From Owenia fusiformis (taxonomy: Eukaryota > Annelida > Polychaeta > Sabellida > Oweniidae): 64,000 nucleotides of DNA. The stretch covers positions 4,750,001 to 4,814,000 of the forward strand of contig CAIIXF020000002.1 in the NCBI GenBank assembly GCA_903813345.2, written 5' to 3'. A model generated the notes under the pieces. That model had not been told where the DNA came from and did no database searches. It saw nothing but the letters and a program-made list of their open reading frames with translations. The position numbers were made by a program, and so were the translations under genes. Shown piece after piece: positions 47,501 through 57,660 of the stretch; position 1 is the first letter of the stretch, and each line of letters starts with the position of its first letter.

Positions 47501-50500
47501 CTGTCTCAGTGAACACCTCTCTCTAGTGAAAATCTGTCCCTAGTAGACACCCAGGCCCCTGAGGGTGGAGGGGGGGAGTTCTATGGGTTCGAGCGAACCC
47601 CCCCCCCCTGGCCAAAAAATCTTTCAAAATCATGCAGTTTTTCATCATTCTGAGCACTTTTTAAGTGATTTTGGCCATTTTTGGACCAAAATTATCACAA
47701 GTGAACCCCCCTGGAATTTTTCAAAAAGTGAACCCCCCATTGGCAAATCCTGGCTACAGGCCTGACATCCTTCCTTCCCACATACTCAATGGACTTCTGT
47801 ATAAATTACCCTCTCTGTAGTGAACACCTACCAGCACTGAACTTTTTTCTCAATAAATTTTTACTAACTTTCTTTAAAATTATGATGAAGCTATTGTAAA
47901 TGCATGGTTAACAATTATGGATCTAATCCCTTGATTATAATTTGCTTAGATCAATGAAATGATGTAGGGCAAATTTATGCTATTTATTGCCCTAGGAGGT
48001 TCACTGTATACAAACCTTGACGGGGATCCTCAGTGCACATGGGGTACCTTTTTTGACATTTGGTATGGCAATGGCCCCATACTTTAGGATCTGGTATGAG
48101 AATTCCCCAGAAATCATGAAATTTGAGATATGGTAATGGTCGGATTTTCAACTTTCTGCTATGAGAAAAATATGTGACGTCACACTTGTGGTATGGCATT
48201 GGTCTTGTAATTACACATATCTTTAATTTGAGGTTGTTTTGAATCATTTTTCTCAAAGATCAACGTTCTTCTCAGGTCTTCTTCAGTTTGAATATTAGTT
48301 TTTTTCCCATTTGGTATATTGGTCTTATATATGAACATTTGGTATGGCATTGGTCCTATATTTGGACATTTGGTATGGCATTGGTCTTATATCTGAACAT
48401 TTGGTTTGGCATTGGTCTTATATCTGAACATTTCGTTTGGCACTGGTCCTATATTTGCACATTTGGTATGGCTTTGGGCATTATTTTGGTTGGTATGGGA
48501 ACACATTGAAATTAGTCAGATTGGTAAAGGAAAATATTGATATCTGAGGGTTCAGCCTAGTACCCCTGCCAAACTTTGTATACAGTGAACATATCATGCA
48601 AGAGCATAGACAGGGTTTGAAGATATATTTATGCAATTCATGTATTTTGGTGTGTCAATTGCCTCACCTGCATCAAGACTGGCTGTGTTCATGTTAATAC
48701 TATTTTTGAAAATTAACCTATTTCACTTACCCATCTCATACAGAGTGCCATCACTGTGAATAAATGTAACAAAATGTAGTTTCACTTTTTCATCAATAGA
48801 TGGTGCTGCTGTCTGGCCTTCCTTAGCAGATTCCTCATGCGCCGATCCAATGCACTGAAAACAGAATGATTTAAACAGCCATAATCTTAAATGATTTGGA
48901 AATGAAATTCATCTATATCTAAAATCTATATATGTGTAGAGTATAGTATATTGTGCCATGTTCAAAATGTGCCATCATCACAATGTGCCATGACCACAAT
49001 GTGCCATGGTCATAATGTGCCATCGTCACAATGTGCCATGGCCACAAAGTGCCATGTTCAAAATGTGCCACTATCACAATGTGCCATGGCCACAATGTGC
49101 CATCATCACAATGTGCCATGGCCACAATGTGCCATGGTCAAAATGTGCCTTGGTCATTATGTAGAATTATTTTTGAAGATGAAGTATGTCATGCATGTTT
49201 TGGCTCCGACTATCTTACAAAAAAACCTTGATTATGTATCAGAAAACCAGCTATAGAACTACCAAAAGTGTATTACAAGTTACATATTACATACTGCGGT
49301 GTAGTCTAAACAAACACTGAAACCCGAACGGCTATTCAAGTGAGGAAGCTACATGTATTTGTATATAGGCAATTTATACGACTATGTTGCCATTTTGATT
49401 TAAATACTTTAGTCTAACTTAAATGAACAAAAATTGCTTTAAACGGGAATCCTATCGACACAGGTGCGACTATTGTTGAAATATGGACAGACAGACTATT
49501 GTTTGCAATAGTTCACCATGTGACCTAAAAATCTGTGCATACCTCATCTTCTTCCAAAAGTTTGGCACGCTCTTCAGGTGTCAGGGAAGAACTCTTGCTT
49601 AAAAGTTCTTTAAGGTGGGCTCCATCTGAAATGATGTTAGAATGAATTTTCCCCCAGTACTAGTATTTAAATTAATAAGTACAATAAACAGAATCTAATA
49701 ATGTCAATTATTTGGGATTACAGACATATTCATGAATAATAAAAAATACATATAAGGAATAATATTTAATTGGAATGTAATTGTAAAAGACAAAAAGATG
49801 ATGATGATCAAAAAAGTGAATGAAAATGATGATGAAGTCATAATTTTTATTGCTTGAAGTCGAACTATATCTATGTTTTTCACAAAAGCTGCATTTCAAA
49901 ATGCAAATGCCTCATATTTATACATTTAAATTTAACACTTCATCCCCTAGGACGTACCTGGCAAGGTAATACTGTCTGTATTGTTGAGGAATGCATGTAT
50001 AAGACCTATAGTTCCACAGGCATTTCCAATAGTTTGTTTAATGAAGTATAGGGACGTGCCAGGGTCTTGCTTCTCATTGGGGTCCCCCTCTGACTGAAAA
50101 TGAGGAATGCATGTATAAGACCTATAGTTCCACAGGCATTTCCAATAGTCTGTTTAATGAAGTATAGCAACGTGCCAGGGTCTTGCTTCTCATTGGGGTC
50201 CCCCTCTGACTGAAAATGAGGAATGCATGTATAAGACCTATAGTTCCACAGGCATTTCCAATAGTCTGTTTAATGAAGTATAGCAACGTGCCAGGGTCTT
50301 GCTTATCATTGGGGTCCCCCTCAGACTGAAAATAAAACAAAATATAAGGGTAAGAGAGCGACGGAGGGGATGGAAAGATATTCTACTGAGAATTTGAAAT
50401 AGTTGAGGTAAGCCATTGTGACATCCTAATCAATGACAAATTGTCAGAAAAATGTATCATACATCCAAGAATCAATCCGTGTATAAATTGTCAACAAAAT

Positions 50501-51495
50501 CAATGTTCTACTTTTTTCAAAAATAGCAAAAAAGATAGCAGCAGCTTCATAAAACTGAAAGAAATATGCAGCATAAAATATATAGGGATGGGCAGTACAA
50601 TGTAGATCTCCTATATCAATTTTGTGAAGCTATGGTTGCCGTACGCCCACCATAGTACAGCAAATGTGACTGAGGCTTAACTTACATTTTCTTTTATGGG
50701 GTATAGAAAGAGAACTGCAGCGACTGGTCTGGGAACCATGGCGAGTAGGTCTGAATCCATTCCAAAAACATCACAGAAGCTCCAATCATCAGGAGCACCA
50801 AGATTACGGACATACTAAAAATATTTTGATTAAATCATTACAATGGTGTTATACAGGGAACCAGGGAAATGATTCTATCATTTACAAAGGTTGTCTTCGT
50901 AGTTGCATGATAACATTTAATATCATAAGGTTGAACTTTTACTTGATTCTGATAATAGATAATGTTTTACAAATGTGACACTTTGGTGATCTCTAAAGTA
51001 CAATCTAGAACAGATTATAAATATCACACCCAATGTTTTCATTTTTTCATATACTGTTGCAATAAAGTCATTTGATTGCTTATTTTTTAAATTCAACATT
51101 TAAAATTTTACTGTAATAGATTGTATTTACAATCCTCAGTCAGACAACAAAGACAATTTTCTTTGTTTACAACTTGCAACTCAATCAGTAATTTCAATAA
51201 AGGACTGGCATAATTAAATCACGAGACGTTAGCAGCATTGAATAAATTGTGTCGTCTGCATAAATTTTCATAAAGCCAGTCATTGTTTCCAAACCCATAT
51301 TTGAAATATGCCAGCACTTTGCACCAACCTTGTTCATCACCTGAAAATAGAAAAACAACAATATTCAGTCCAGTTGATCTCACATATTTCATGCATACTT
51401 GACTTGAATTCTGAAAGATTTTATCCAGTAGAACTTCAGAAAACTGAACTTACATCGGGATTGGATTCCAAAGGTAACCATCGTTGCGCTGCCAT
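44472..51495 (-). CDS. UCHL3: Ubiquitin carboxyl-terminal hydrolase, UCHL3-type (complete, 8 coding exons)
   Basis: This cysteine protease of peptidase family C12 cleaves small adducts and peptides from the C-terminus of ubiquitin (and of NEDD8 in characterised UCHL3) and acts in the cytosol and nucleus. Eight exons joined by GT-AG introns (51495-51454, 51340-51329, 50814-50686, 50093-49958, 49625-49543, 48854-48731, 46913-46855, 44555-44472) encode 222 residues, against 230 in human UCHL3. All exon phases agree. Visible landmarks are N-terminal [11 protein letters not shown]; active-site [16 protein letters not shown] with Gln81 and Cys87; [12 protein letters not shown] after the crossover loop; His161 in KLHF; Asp176 in DGRK; and C-terminal FMERDPDE. 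All four catalytic positions are retained. Paralogue UCHL1 is less likely because of the RWLPLE start and the length. Introns are repeat-rich, and exon 4 is preceded by two decoy copies. Confidence 0.97.
44610..45005. mobile_element. 396-bp MITE in UCHL3 intron 7
   Basis: The left end CCTGGGGGTTTCACTC and the right end GAGTGAACCCCCAGG are inverted (one-base length difference). The interior has repeated TTCCATGT and CCTCTCAGA motifs. Non-coding. Confidence 0.75.
45790..46571 (+). repeat. Five-copy tandem array (157-bp unit) in UCHL3 intron 7
   Basis: Unit starts fall at 45790, 45947, 46104, 46261 and 46418, with a fragment of a sixth at 46572. Spacing is exactly 157, 157, 157 and 157, then 154. 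The unit is a whole copy of the dispersed GGCATTAACAT repeat, ending CTACTCCTGGTGGTGACATA. Copies differ by only a few substitutions, which indicates recent tandem amplification. Confidence 0.95.
46855..46913 (-). CDS. UCHL3: UCHL3 coding exon 7 (catalytic Asp)
   Basis: The exon encodes [11 protein letters not shown]...SLLE; the aspartate (residue 176, its codon split across the exon 6/7 junction) aligns with the general-acid-orienting Asp of the family. Acceptor TTTTTCAG, donor GTAGGG. Human UCHL3 has KPFP where this protein has KSAP. Confidence 0.95.
47055..47202. mobile_element. Short Tigger-like MITE in UCHL3 intron 6
   Basis: Left AATAAAACCTGTATATAGTG faces right GACAGGTTTTACTG, which is followed by TA. 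Subterminal GTGTTCA/GTTCACTA motifs lie between. The left CAG has decayed. Confidence 0.65.
47492..47830. mobile_element. Tigger-like element fragment carrying a nested MITE
   Basis: CAGTAAAACCTGTCTCAGTG with GAACACCTCTCTCTAGTG on the left and CTCTCTGTAGTGAACACCT to the right belong to the Tigger-like family. A 213-bp CAGGCC-end MITE sits between them. The family's right terminus was not located. Confidence 0.6.
47552..47764. mobile_element. CAGGCC-end MITE, second copy
   Basis: Right end CCTGGCTACAGGCCTG (47749-47764). The interior is almost the same as 677-878 (TTCAAAATCATGCAGTTTTT, TTTTTGGACCAAAATT). The left end is partly scrambled by a G-run. The high similarity points to recent activity of the family. 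Confidence 0.85.
47999..48590. mobile_element. 592-bp element with perfect 16-bp TIR GTTCACTGTATACAAA
   Basis: GTTCACTGTATACAAA at 47999-48014 is exactly inverted at 48575-48590. The interior includes five to six copies of a roughly 29-bp unit with GGCATTGGTCTTATATCTGA (about 48305-48470). A related copy is at 43539-44098. Non-coding. Both copies lie within 5 kb, one inside UCHL3 intron 6. Confidence 0.85.
48731..48854 (-). CDS. UCHL3: UCHL3 coding exon 6 (catalytic His)
   Basis: The exon encodes the end of the active-site crossover loop ([21 protein letters not shown]) and [10 protein letters not shown], whose first His is residue 161, the catalytic histidine. Acceptor GTTTTCAG, donor GTAAGT, leaving one base to be joined to exon 7. 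Confidence 0.96.
48950..49165. repeat. Minisatellite, unit AATGTGCCATGGTCAC, in UCHL3 intron 5
   Basis: About thirteen copies of a 16-bp unit occur in variants (CATGGCCAC, CATCATCAC, CATGTTCAA). Open frames on both strands here are by-products of the repeat. Confidence 0.95.
49543..49625 (-). CDS. UCHL3: UCHL3 coding exon 5
   Basis: The exon encodes [18 protein letters not shown] and RAKLLEEDE, matching the helix preceding the crossover loop. Acceptor ATTTCAG, donor GTATGC. The first codon is shared with exon 4 (phase 1). Confidence 0.96.
49958..50093 (-). CDS. UCHL3: UCHL3 coding exon 4 (catalytic Cys), functional copy
   Basis: The exon encodes [17 protein letters not shown], then [18 protein letters not shown] and [10 protein letters not shown], ending with donor GTACGT. 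Cys87 lies in GNACG and Gln81 six residues before it. Only this copy of the three tandem copies has the [10 protein letters not shown] segment and a donor, and only its acceptor (CTCATTTTCAG) gives the correct frame into exon 5. Confidence 0.96.
50105..50209 (-). pseudogene. Partial duplicate of UCHL3 exon 4 (copy B)
   Basis: It repeats the first 105 bases of exon 4 at a 116-bp offset with about three differences (Ser75 codon becomes Leu; one synonymous change), including its own CTCATTTTCAG-linked acceptor. It runs straight into the acceptor of the functional copy and has no donor. If used, translation shifts frame and stops. Confidence 0.9.
50221..50325 (-). pseudogene. Partial duplicate of UCHL3 exon 4 (copy C, first in the transcript)
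   Basis: Offset 116 bp from copy B, it shares B's Leu variant and adds Glu68 to Asp. Its acceptor, TTATTTTCAG, is the original-looking intron end. Reading on from it gives an intact SEGDPND...GLIHAF, then out-of-frame sequence with a stop after MPVEL at 50122. That product would have Cys87 but no His or Asp. Confidence 0.9.
50686..50814 (-). CDS. UCHL3: UCHL3 coding exon 3
   Basis: The exon encodes [18 protein letters not shown], then [18 protein letters not shown] and LYPIKEN: 43 codons, phase 0 at both ends, with donor GTAAGT. It covers the strand-rich N-terminal half around the ubiquitin-contacting MVPRP segment. Confidence 0.97.
51329..51340 (-). CDS. UCHL3: UCHL3 coding exon 2, 12-nt microexon (VMNK)
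   Basis: The acceptor CTATTTTCAG precedes GTGATGAACAAG, then a weak donor GTTGGT. The four codons fill exactly the gap between exon 1 (NPD) and exon 3 (YVRNLG), where vertebrate UCH proteins have four residues of the pattern [VM]-x-N-[QK]. Without it the protein would lack those four residues but stay in frame. Confidence 0.85.
51454..51495 (-). CDS. UCHL3: UCHL3 coding exon 1
   Basis: The exon runs from ATG (51495-51493) through [14 protein letters not shown] to donor GTAAGT. The start sits in AAAATGG, a good Kozak context, and the first residues align with the start of vertebrate UCHL3, which fixes the initiation codon. Confidence 0.96.
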
Positions 51496-51530
51496 TTTGA
51501 TTAGTCACGTGATTTGCACTTCCGGTTTTG
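51496..51530 (-). promoter_or_regulatory. Putative compact UCHL3 promoter (E-box and ETS sites)
   Basis: Immediately upstream of the ATG (minus strand) are a palindromic TCACGTGA E-box (51505-51512) and CCGGAAGT, an ETS/GABP-type site (51518-51525). The start itself lies in AAAATGGCAG, which resembles a YY1-type initiator context. This arrangement is common at housekeeping promoters. The 5' UTR is probably very short. Site identity is by motif only. Confidence 0.5.
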
Positions 51531-52868
51531 AATCAGTTTACTCATTTACTGCATGTGGCTCTAGAAGGTTTTGACAATCCTATTTCACTAAATAAAAACA
51601 TTGCTGTTACATTTTAGCACCTGCTTGAACTATTCTAGTACACAATCTCTGCTTTATTTTTGTAAATGAGATCGATGAAATATATTTTCGGAAATACTTC
51701 TAGTTCGATATTCCGCCGCTAGGTGTCAATGACATTGTGAAAGAAAAGTTGTACGTTTTGTAACATCACTACAGTTTTTAACATTTGATGTGATAACATC
51801 ACATCTAGAACAGTTCCTTGTAAGTATAATAAGTTCAATAGTTATTCTATGTTCGAACTTAATGCCATATGATCTAATCAAAGTCAAATTTACACTGGTC
51901 AACTTTTTCTGATCTCTGAAGAAAATTTTTTAAGTTCTGAGGCAAGGCTGTTACTCCAGCAAAAATTTAACTTTTATAATTGTTTCTCATAAATATGAAT
52001 TCAGTGCTGTAGCCAGAATTTCCCAAGGCCTGGGGTTCCTTCATATTTCAGAAAAGGTGATCGCTCCTGGGAGGGTGGGGGGTTCGTTTTACAACAAAAG
52101 GGGGATTCAAAGAGAATGGGGGTTCGCACAAGCCCCTAGTTCAACGTCGTTAAACTCAATAACGGCGTTCTTTATTATTAGGAATTTTCTTGGGGCCATT
52201 ATTGAGTTTAACCTCCATGCTATTCTTTCCTTTGATGCAAGTTGTGGATCTATCGAAACCATTTTTCCTCGCTAATATGACACTGATACTTAACAATAAT
52301 ATAAAACCACATTTCATCAGGCGATTTCACATAATATTATTGTGTTAAATGTTCATTTTTAATCGTAAAATGAGTCTTATTCTTACCAATTTATGAGACG
52401 AATATTTCAACCGGCAATGTCTGTCTGTGCGTCGCCAAAGTAAACTTGGTCAGCGAAACGAAATTGTTCTTCAATATTGATATTTATTATAACCATCCAG
52501 TATGACACGAATCTTTGCTTTATTCAAACAGCGCGTGTATTCACCCAAGTTTACTCTATTGTTATTTATAAAAACTTTAAAAAGCAATACTCGCAACATT
52601 ATTGATGCATTTGATTACTGGTAATTTCAGCTCAAAGAAATATAGATGTCATTGATTGTGCTAGATTGTGATTGTGTTGAATAATTGTGCCTAAATATTA
52701 AATTATGGTAATTGTTCATGGTTTTCTGCTTGCAAAAACGTACCTAGGAATACACTCAATTGTTTATAACTGGGATCATGTATTTTACTCAGCATACATG
52801 CTTTGTAACAATTGTTACATTTTAATAACTTCAATGTGGTGATGTATTGTGATAAGATTACATGTACA
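51531..52868. other. UCHL3 upstream region; one perfect hairpin, no gene
   Basis: At 52149-52212, GTTAAACTCAATAACGGC is mirrored by GCCATTATTGAGTTTAAC (one mismatch) around a 28-base loop, inside a G-run-bearing repeat that starts near CTGTAGCCAGAATTT (52006). No open frame is supportable. Confidence 0.55.
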
Positions 52869-54059
52869 GTGATCTCCCCATGTCACTTTTACCGGGGGCT
52901 CCCCCTACTTGAAACCAAAGGCCCCCCAGTTGGCACCCAGTTGGCATCTGCACTTCAACTTCTGATTTAAAGAATGAGTGAAGTAAGCACCTACACTGAG
53001 ATATTGTGAGCGTAGCGAGTGCTGATTTTTTGGCTCACACAGTGAGCCTATGGGATTGACCAGGCGTCCGTCCGTCCGTCCGTTGGTCCGTCCGTCCGTC
53101 CGTCCGTCAACATTGGCCGCACAAATTAAAACTGCTATTCGGATTGAGTCATATCCACATTCATTTTATGCATATTCATAATGCCTATTTGACCTATCAT
53201 CGCCATTTCCCAAGTTCGCCCGGTTTCCGAGAAATTGCGGATTTTGACGTCAAAAAGTCAAATTTTCTGTAAATACTAGACACTTTGTTGAAGTAGAACT
53301 TTCAAATAACTTTTAGTAGTGGGTGTATATGCAGCTTATGTCCTCTGAAGATTTCAAAGCTCTTGGAATTACGGTTTTTGGTGTTTACTCTATAAAATTT
53401 GAAAAAAAGTAGGACTTCGTCATTTTCAGGAAACTTTCTCATGTATAAAGTCACTGGCAGGTTTTGTGATTGACAAGATTCTTAAAGTTTGCCTTATACT
53501 TGATCATTTCCTGTAATAAATTACATCATTAATAGATTTAAGAATTCCCTACATATTTCTCAATATATGTCAGCATCAAATTTTTACCGTTTTTGAGATA
53601 TTTGACGTCAAAAAACAGTAAAAATAAGTTATTTTTCAACTTGCTTCAATTTGACCAATCTTCATCTTGAAAAGCATCTACAAGTTGCCAGGAGTTCAAA
53701 TCTGACATTAGTTTTAGGATTTGACCTTTACTTACCTTCAGTGACCTTCAAAAGGTCAAAAAAGTTGATTTTTCAAATTGATTTTTGGATGTAAATTTTG
53801 GTCAGCTTAATCACAAAAGACCTTACTGAGCTCTGAATAAGTAAAATTTTCAAGGTCAAAGGTCATCAAACTAGGTCACACAACTATGCTATCTAATTTT
53901 CTCAAAGTTCGAGACTACAAATCCAAATCAATATTTTTGTTTGAAAGTCAGGATATTAATTCCTCTGAAGGTTCCAACCTGTGTGAGCACAGGACCGTGG
54001 GTCCTTCATTTAGACTTGAAATCTTGCACCCAGTTGAAATTTTTTTTTGGGGAGAACAC
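52869..54059. mobile_element. GTGATCTCC-end element split by a nested insertion
   Basis: Left GTGATCTCCCCATGTCAC and right GGGGAGAACAC are inverted, and the internal CACCCAGTTGG/GCACCCAGTTG motifs match the family member at 16103-16304. About 980 bases at 53030-54010 interrupt it. Confidence 0.65.
53030..54010. mobile_element. About 980-bp nested element with (GTCC)n near its left end
   Basis: It begins near GGCTCACACAGTGAGCC, followed by a (GTCC)n tract (53066-53108), and ends near CTGTGTGAGCACAGGACC. CTCACACAG and CTGTGTGAG form inverted ends. The interior has repeated TTGACGTCAAAAA and AAGGTCAAA motifs. Non-coding. Boundaries are approximate. Confidence 0.6.
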
Positions 54060-55484
54060 TGATGTATAAGCATGGTTGTTTTATTCCTAGCTCTTAAATG
54101 TATGATGTTCTTAATAAAATTAAACAGAAGTTTTGTTTATGCTATTTTATAAAACATATTTTTCTACAATGATATTTCATTTACTCAATGAGAGAAAAGT
54201 TAAACACATGTGTTTTATCACGATATTGGAGCAAGTAAATGTACTTTTAACCTATACTTCACACCTGATTTATCTCGATACCTCCAAATCTGATTTTTTC
54301 AAATCAACACTTTTCAGCTTTTTTCGATCTCATTACTCTAATGTTAAAAAACCTTACTTCAAAATGATGTCATACTATCTAGTATTTGAAATGTACATGT
54401 AAAAGTACATCAAGAAATATTGCTTCAAATATTGTTGATCAATTTTGAAAAATTTTTGTTTTGGAAAATGTAAATGCTACTACGGGGAGATTCAACATAT
54501 AAAGTCACAAAAAGTGAAATATATTTCTTGTATTGGACAGATAATATTTTCTTTTACATTATTTTAATTTGCATAACTATGTCATGCTATGTGACCTGAA
54601 TGAGCCACCTGGTGGTGGAACTGGTAACTACCTACTCGCATCTGAGTTATTACAATGGGAAATCACTGACTTTCTGGGAGAGAAAACTTTGGCACAATAT
54701 ATATTTAAACATGTTAAGAAAAATATCTAATTATTCAGTATCACATGCTTGCGTCTGTCCAAAGATGTTGAAAGCTTTAGCATTTTAGCCAGAAATTTAC
54801 CATAATTCAGAAAATAAAACAGGAAAAAAAGTAGGAAACTTAATCATGTTTATCGCAAGCCTCCTACAGTATTACAATATTTTGTACTTATATATAGGAT
54901 AACCGGGGTTCGTTTCGTTTTATGAACTTGTTTCGTTCAGTGTTGCTAACGGCGGTTTATTCCTGAAAGGATTTGCCATTTCGATGTTACCGGAACCAGA
55001 ACAGAGTTTTCTAAACTAAGAAAAAGCCTTCTCCCAACATTTTCATAATTATACATCGATGAGGTTACAGGGGGGTATGTGATGATTTGTATTTATTCAT
55101 AAGGTATGTATGCATGCGTTGATCACATTATTTCTGTAACGATACCATCTTATTACGGTTTAATTAGTTCCGCATGTCGAAACCTGCTGAACGATTAAAT
55201 GATCGCATCAAGGGCAAAATCATCATGGAAGTTAGACCTAGCCGGGGCCATAAGACATGTCAGATAAGAAACGAGGCCCAGGCTAGGTCTAATGTTGTTG
55301 GACTAACAAGCCCCACGATCACTCTCTCGCTACGCACATGGAATTGAAACGTAATTGACAAAATTTTTCGATTCAAGGTAAATAACTACAAGAACTGATA
55401 CCTTGAATATGAATATGGAATCATGTCGTTGAAATTATTTGCAAATCTACAAAATACAGTGGGGAACATAAAGAATTACTATAT
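54060..55484. other. AT-rich sequence with a truncated MITE and a hairpin
   Basis: 54480-54642 is a reversed, truncated copy of the GATGCGAGTAG-end MITE (its end CTACTCGCATC at 54632-54642). At about 55228-55294, AGACCTAGCCGGGGCC is mirrored by GGCCCAGGCTAGGTCT. No gene supported; the frame at 54133-54402 has no recognisable domain. Confidence 0.5.
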
Positions 55485-57660
55485 AGGGTGTCCCGGAAGT
55501 ATGGGGCCCCCCCTAGGCAGACATATTCCAGTGTCGTCATAGTAAGTGTCATATATCATTTTAAAGCTTATCCAAAGTTACATTGATTCACCAAGTATCA
55601 TGGTTCAACTCTCAAATGTGAAAAAATTACAGGCATTTCAAAATTTAGTGTTTGGTCAAAATTAAGTTCAATTTTATGCCAAATCACTAGTCAATGTGTC
55701 CTCCCGGGCCATCTTAACAGCAGCAATTCTTTTCGGGTCGGATGGATATTGAGTTGGAAAAAGAGAATGGTGAGGGTAGAAACTCCAAGGAAACTCTTCT
55801 AAAGTCCCTTAACAGGTTTTAAGAGGGTTATAAAATTCCACACTCCTATTTGAAGGGCTTTAAAGCACTGTTCCACAACTGGATGACTCTAACTGCAGTT
55901 AGCTTCATTCAAGATGGTTGACAAAATTCGTTCGTTTTCGATAAATCTCCAATTACAGCCAAACCAAGCTGAATCTTGATCCCAAAAGTTTCGCCATGCA
56001 AACTAATAAAGATTGTAAACAACCACAAATAAAGGCTCAAGCACCCGCGATATTAGAGAAATTGAAAGAAAACAGCTTCACTTAGAATGACTCTAACTGA
56101 ACTTAGTGATGACGTAGGAATGAAGCTAACTGAAACGGGGAATGAAGCTAACTCAATGGGATGAATATATGGACGGCCCTGTCTGTTGTTATAAGATATC
56201 TAAATGTTATTGACTGTTGTTATTGGTTGTAACCATTTGTATTTTGACATGGAGTGAGTTTCTATTCAATCCCATGGCCGGTGATCGTAGAAATTGGACG
56301 GAGGGGGAGCAGACAAATTCTGGTAGAAATTTCAACAAATCTGGAAAATTTACTTTTTCAAGGCAAAATTTAGTTTACGATTGAATGGCCAAATGAATAG
56401 GCTTACGGTATGGTAAAATATTGTAAGTATTCTAGGATTAAAGTATATGATGTAAAAGGCGAAATGCCGCAAACGTCCGAAAGTCAATGTTTTGCTAGTC
56501 AAGCAAGAATGGTCTACACGACCTGTAATTAAAAAACTTGTAAGTGACATTATCGTCACAAAATTAATGTCATTGCTGAGCAATTAAGTTCCCATACGTA
56601 ATATAAAAAACAATTGAAGGGGTGGAGGGGGGGGGGCAATATTTATATTATTCTTCTATTACTATTTTTATTTCTATTACAACTTCACGAAAATTCTTGT
56701 ATTTCAAAAATGAACTCATAAAACGTACAATGTAATATGAAGCTGGATTTTACAGCTCTGAAGAATGAAAAATGGGGAATTTTAAGTTATAGGACTTCAA
56801 GTCTAGAAACATCTCTTATCATGTCTGATATACATAAATGCTCCCCGATGCTCAATAAATAAATGACTTATCCATCACAGATAATCGTCACATTTTTTCA
56901 AGTAGACTAGATGAAGTGGGAAAACCGACTGCGTTCGTATCGACTGTACGACAATATATACAGGATCATGTTCCCCCTGGGACTATTAGACATTAGTCAG
57001 TTACTGAACATGTCCCTCCATTAATTCACCCGTCCCCTTCTTGGCGGTACCAGGCTAGGCGTATACATGTACTGAAAACATGCATACCAGCATACAAATA
57101 ATTCAACAAAAGGGGTACTGGTAGGCTGCATGATACTTCAAGACTTGAGTGACTTCGTTAAGATAAAGTAGCAAATGTAGGCTAATGACGTACTCTTTGT
57201 CGTTATTTGCGGTAGTCTAGTGTAAAACCAAACTTTCCATAAATTGGACAAATATTGTGCTTTTGTGTTATTCTATCAACAAGCTAAATGATTTTAATTT
57301 GAAATATACTTAAATAGTAATTATATTTAGTTTATGTAACTGGTTTCCCGACCATCAATCATTTATGTATACAGAGTTGCAGAATGTGAGTGTCATCTCC
57401 CGGGTAAAGTAAAGGCATATTTTCTGCACTAAACGAAAATAAATCGTGTAATGCCGCTAAAGCCTGTATATTATAATTGGTTGGAAGTTTTTTCAAGTGA
57501 GTTTCAACTATTATTCAATATATCTTAACTGTAGTACCGTAATTAGCATAAAGCATGTTTTTGATAGACGTAATCATTATTTTCTTGAATTTTAACACTG
57601 AATCTCACTCAACCGGCATCGTTTGAACCACATCATTTATTTATGCGGAGTGGCTCCAGG

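Noticed and set aside
49958-50325. Mutually exclusive alternative exons in UCHL3
   Set aside because: Mutually exclusive exons need their own donors. Copies B and C have none and abut the next acceptor directly.
50122-50340. 72-codon frame with the UCH active-site motif, considered as a separate UCH gene
   Set aside because: It is the duplicated exon-4 copy C reading out of frame into copy B. It lacks the rest of the domain and is better described as part of the exon triplication.
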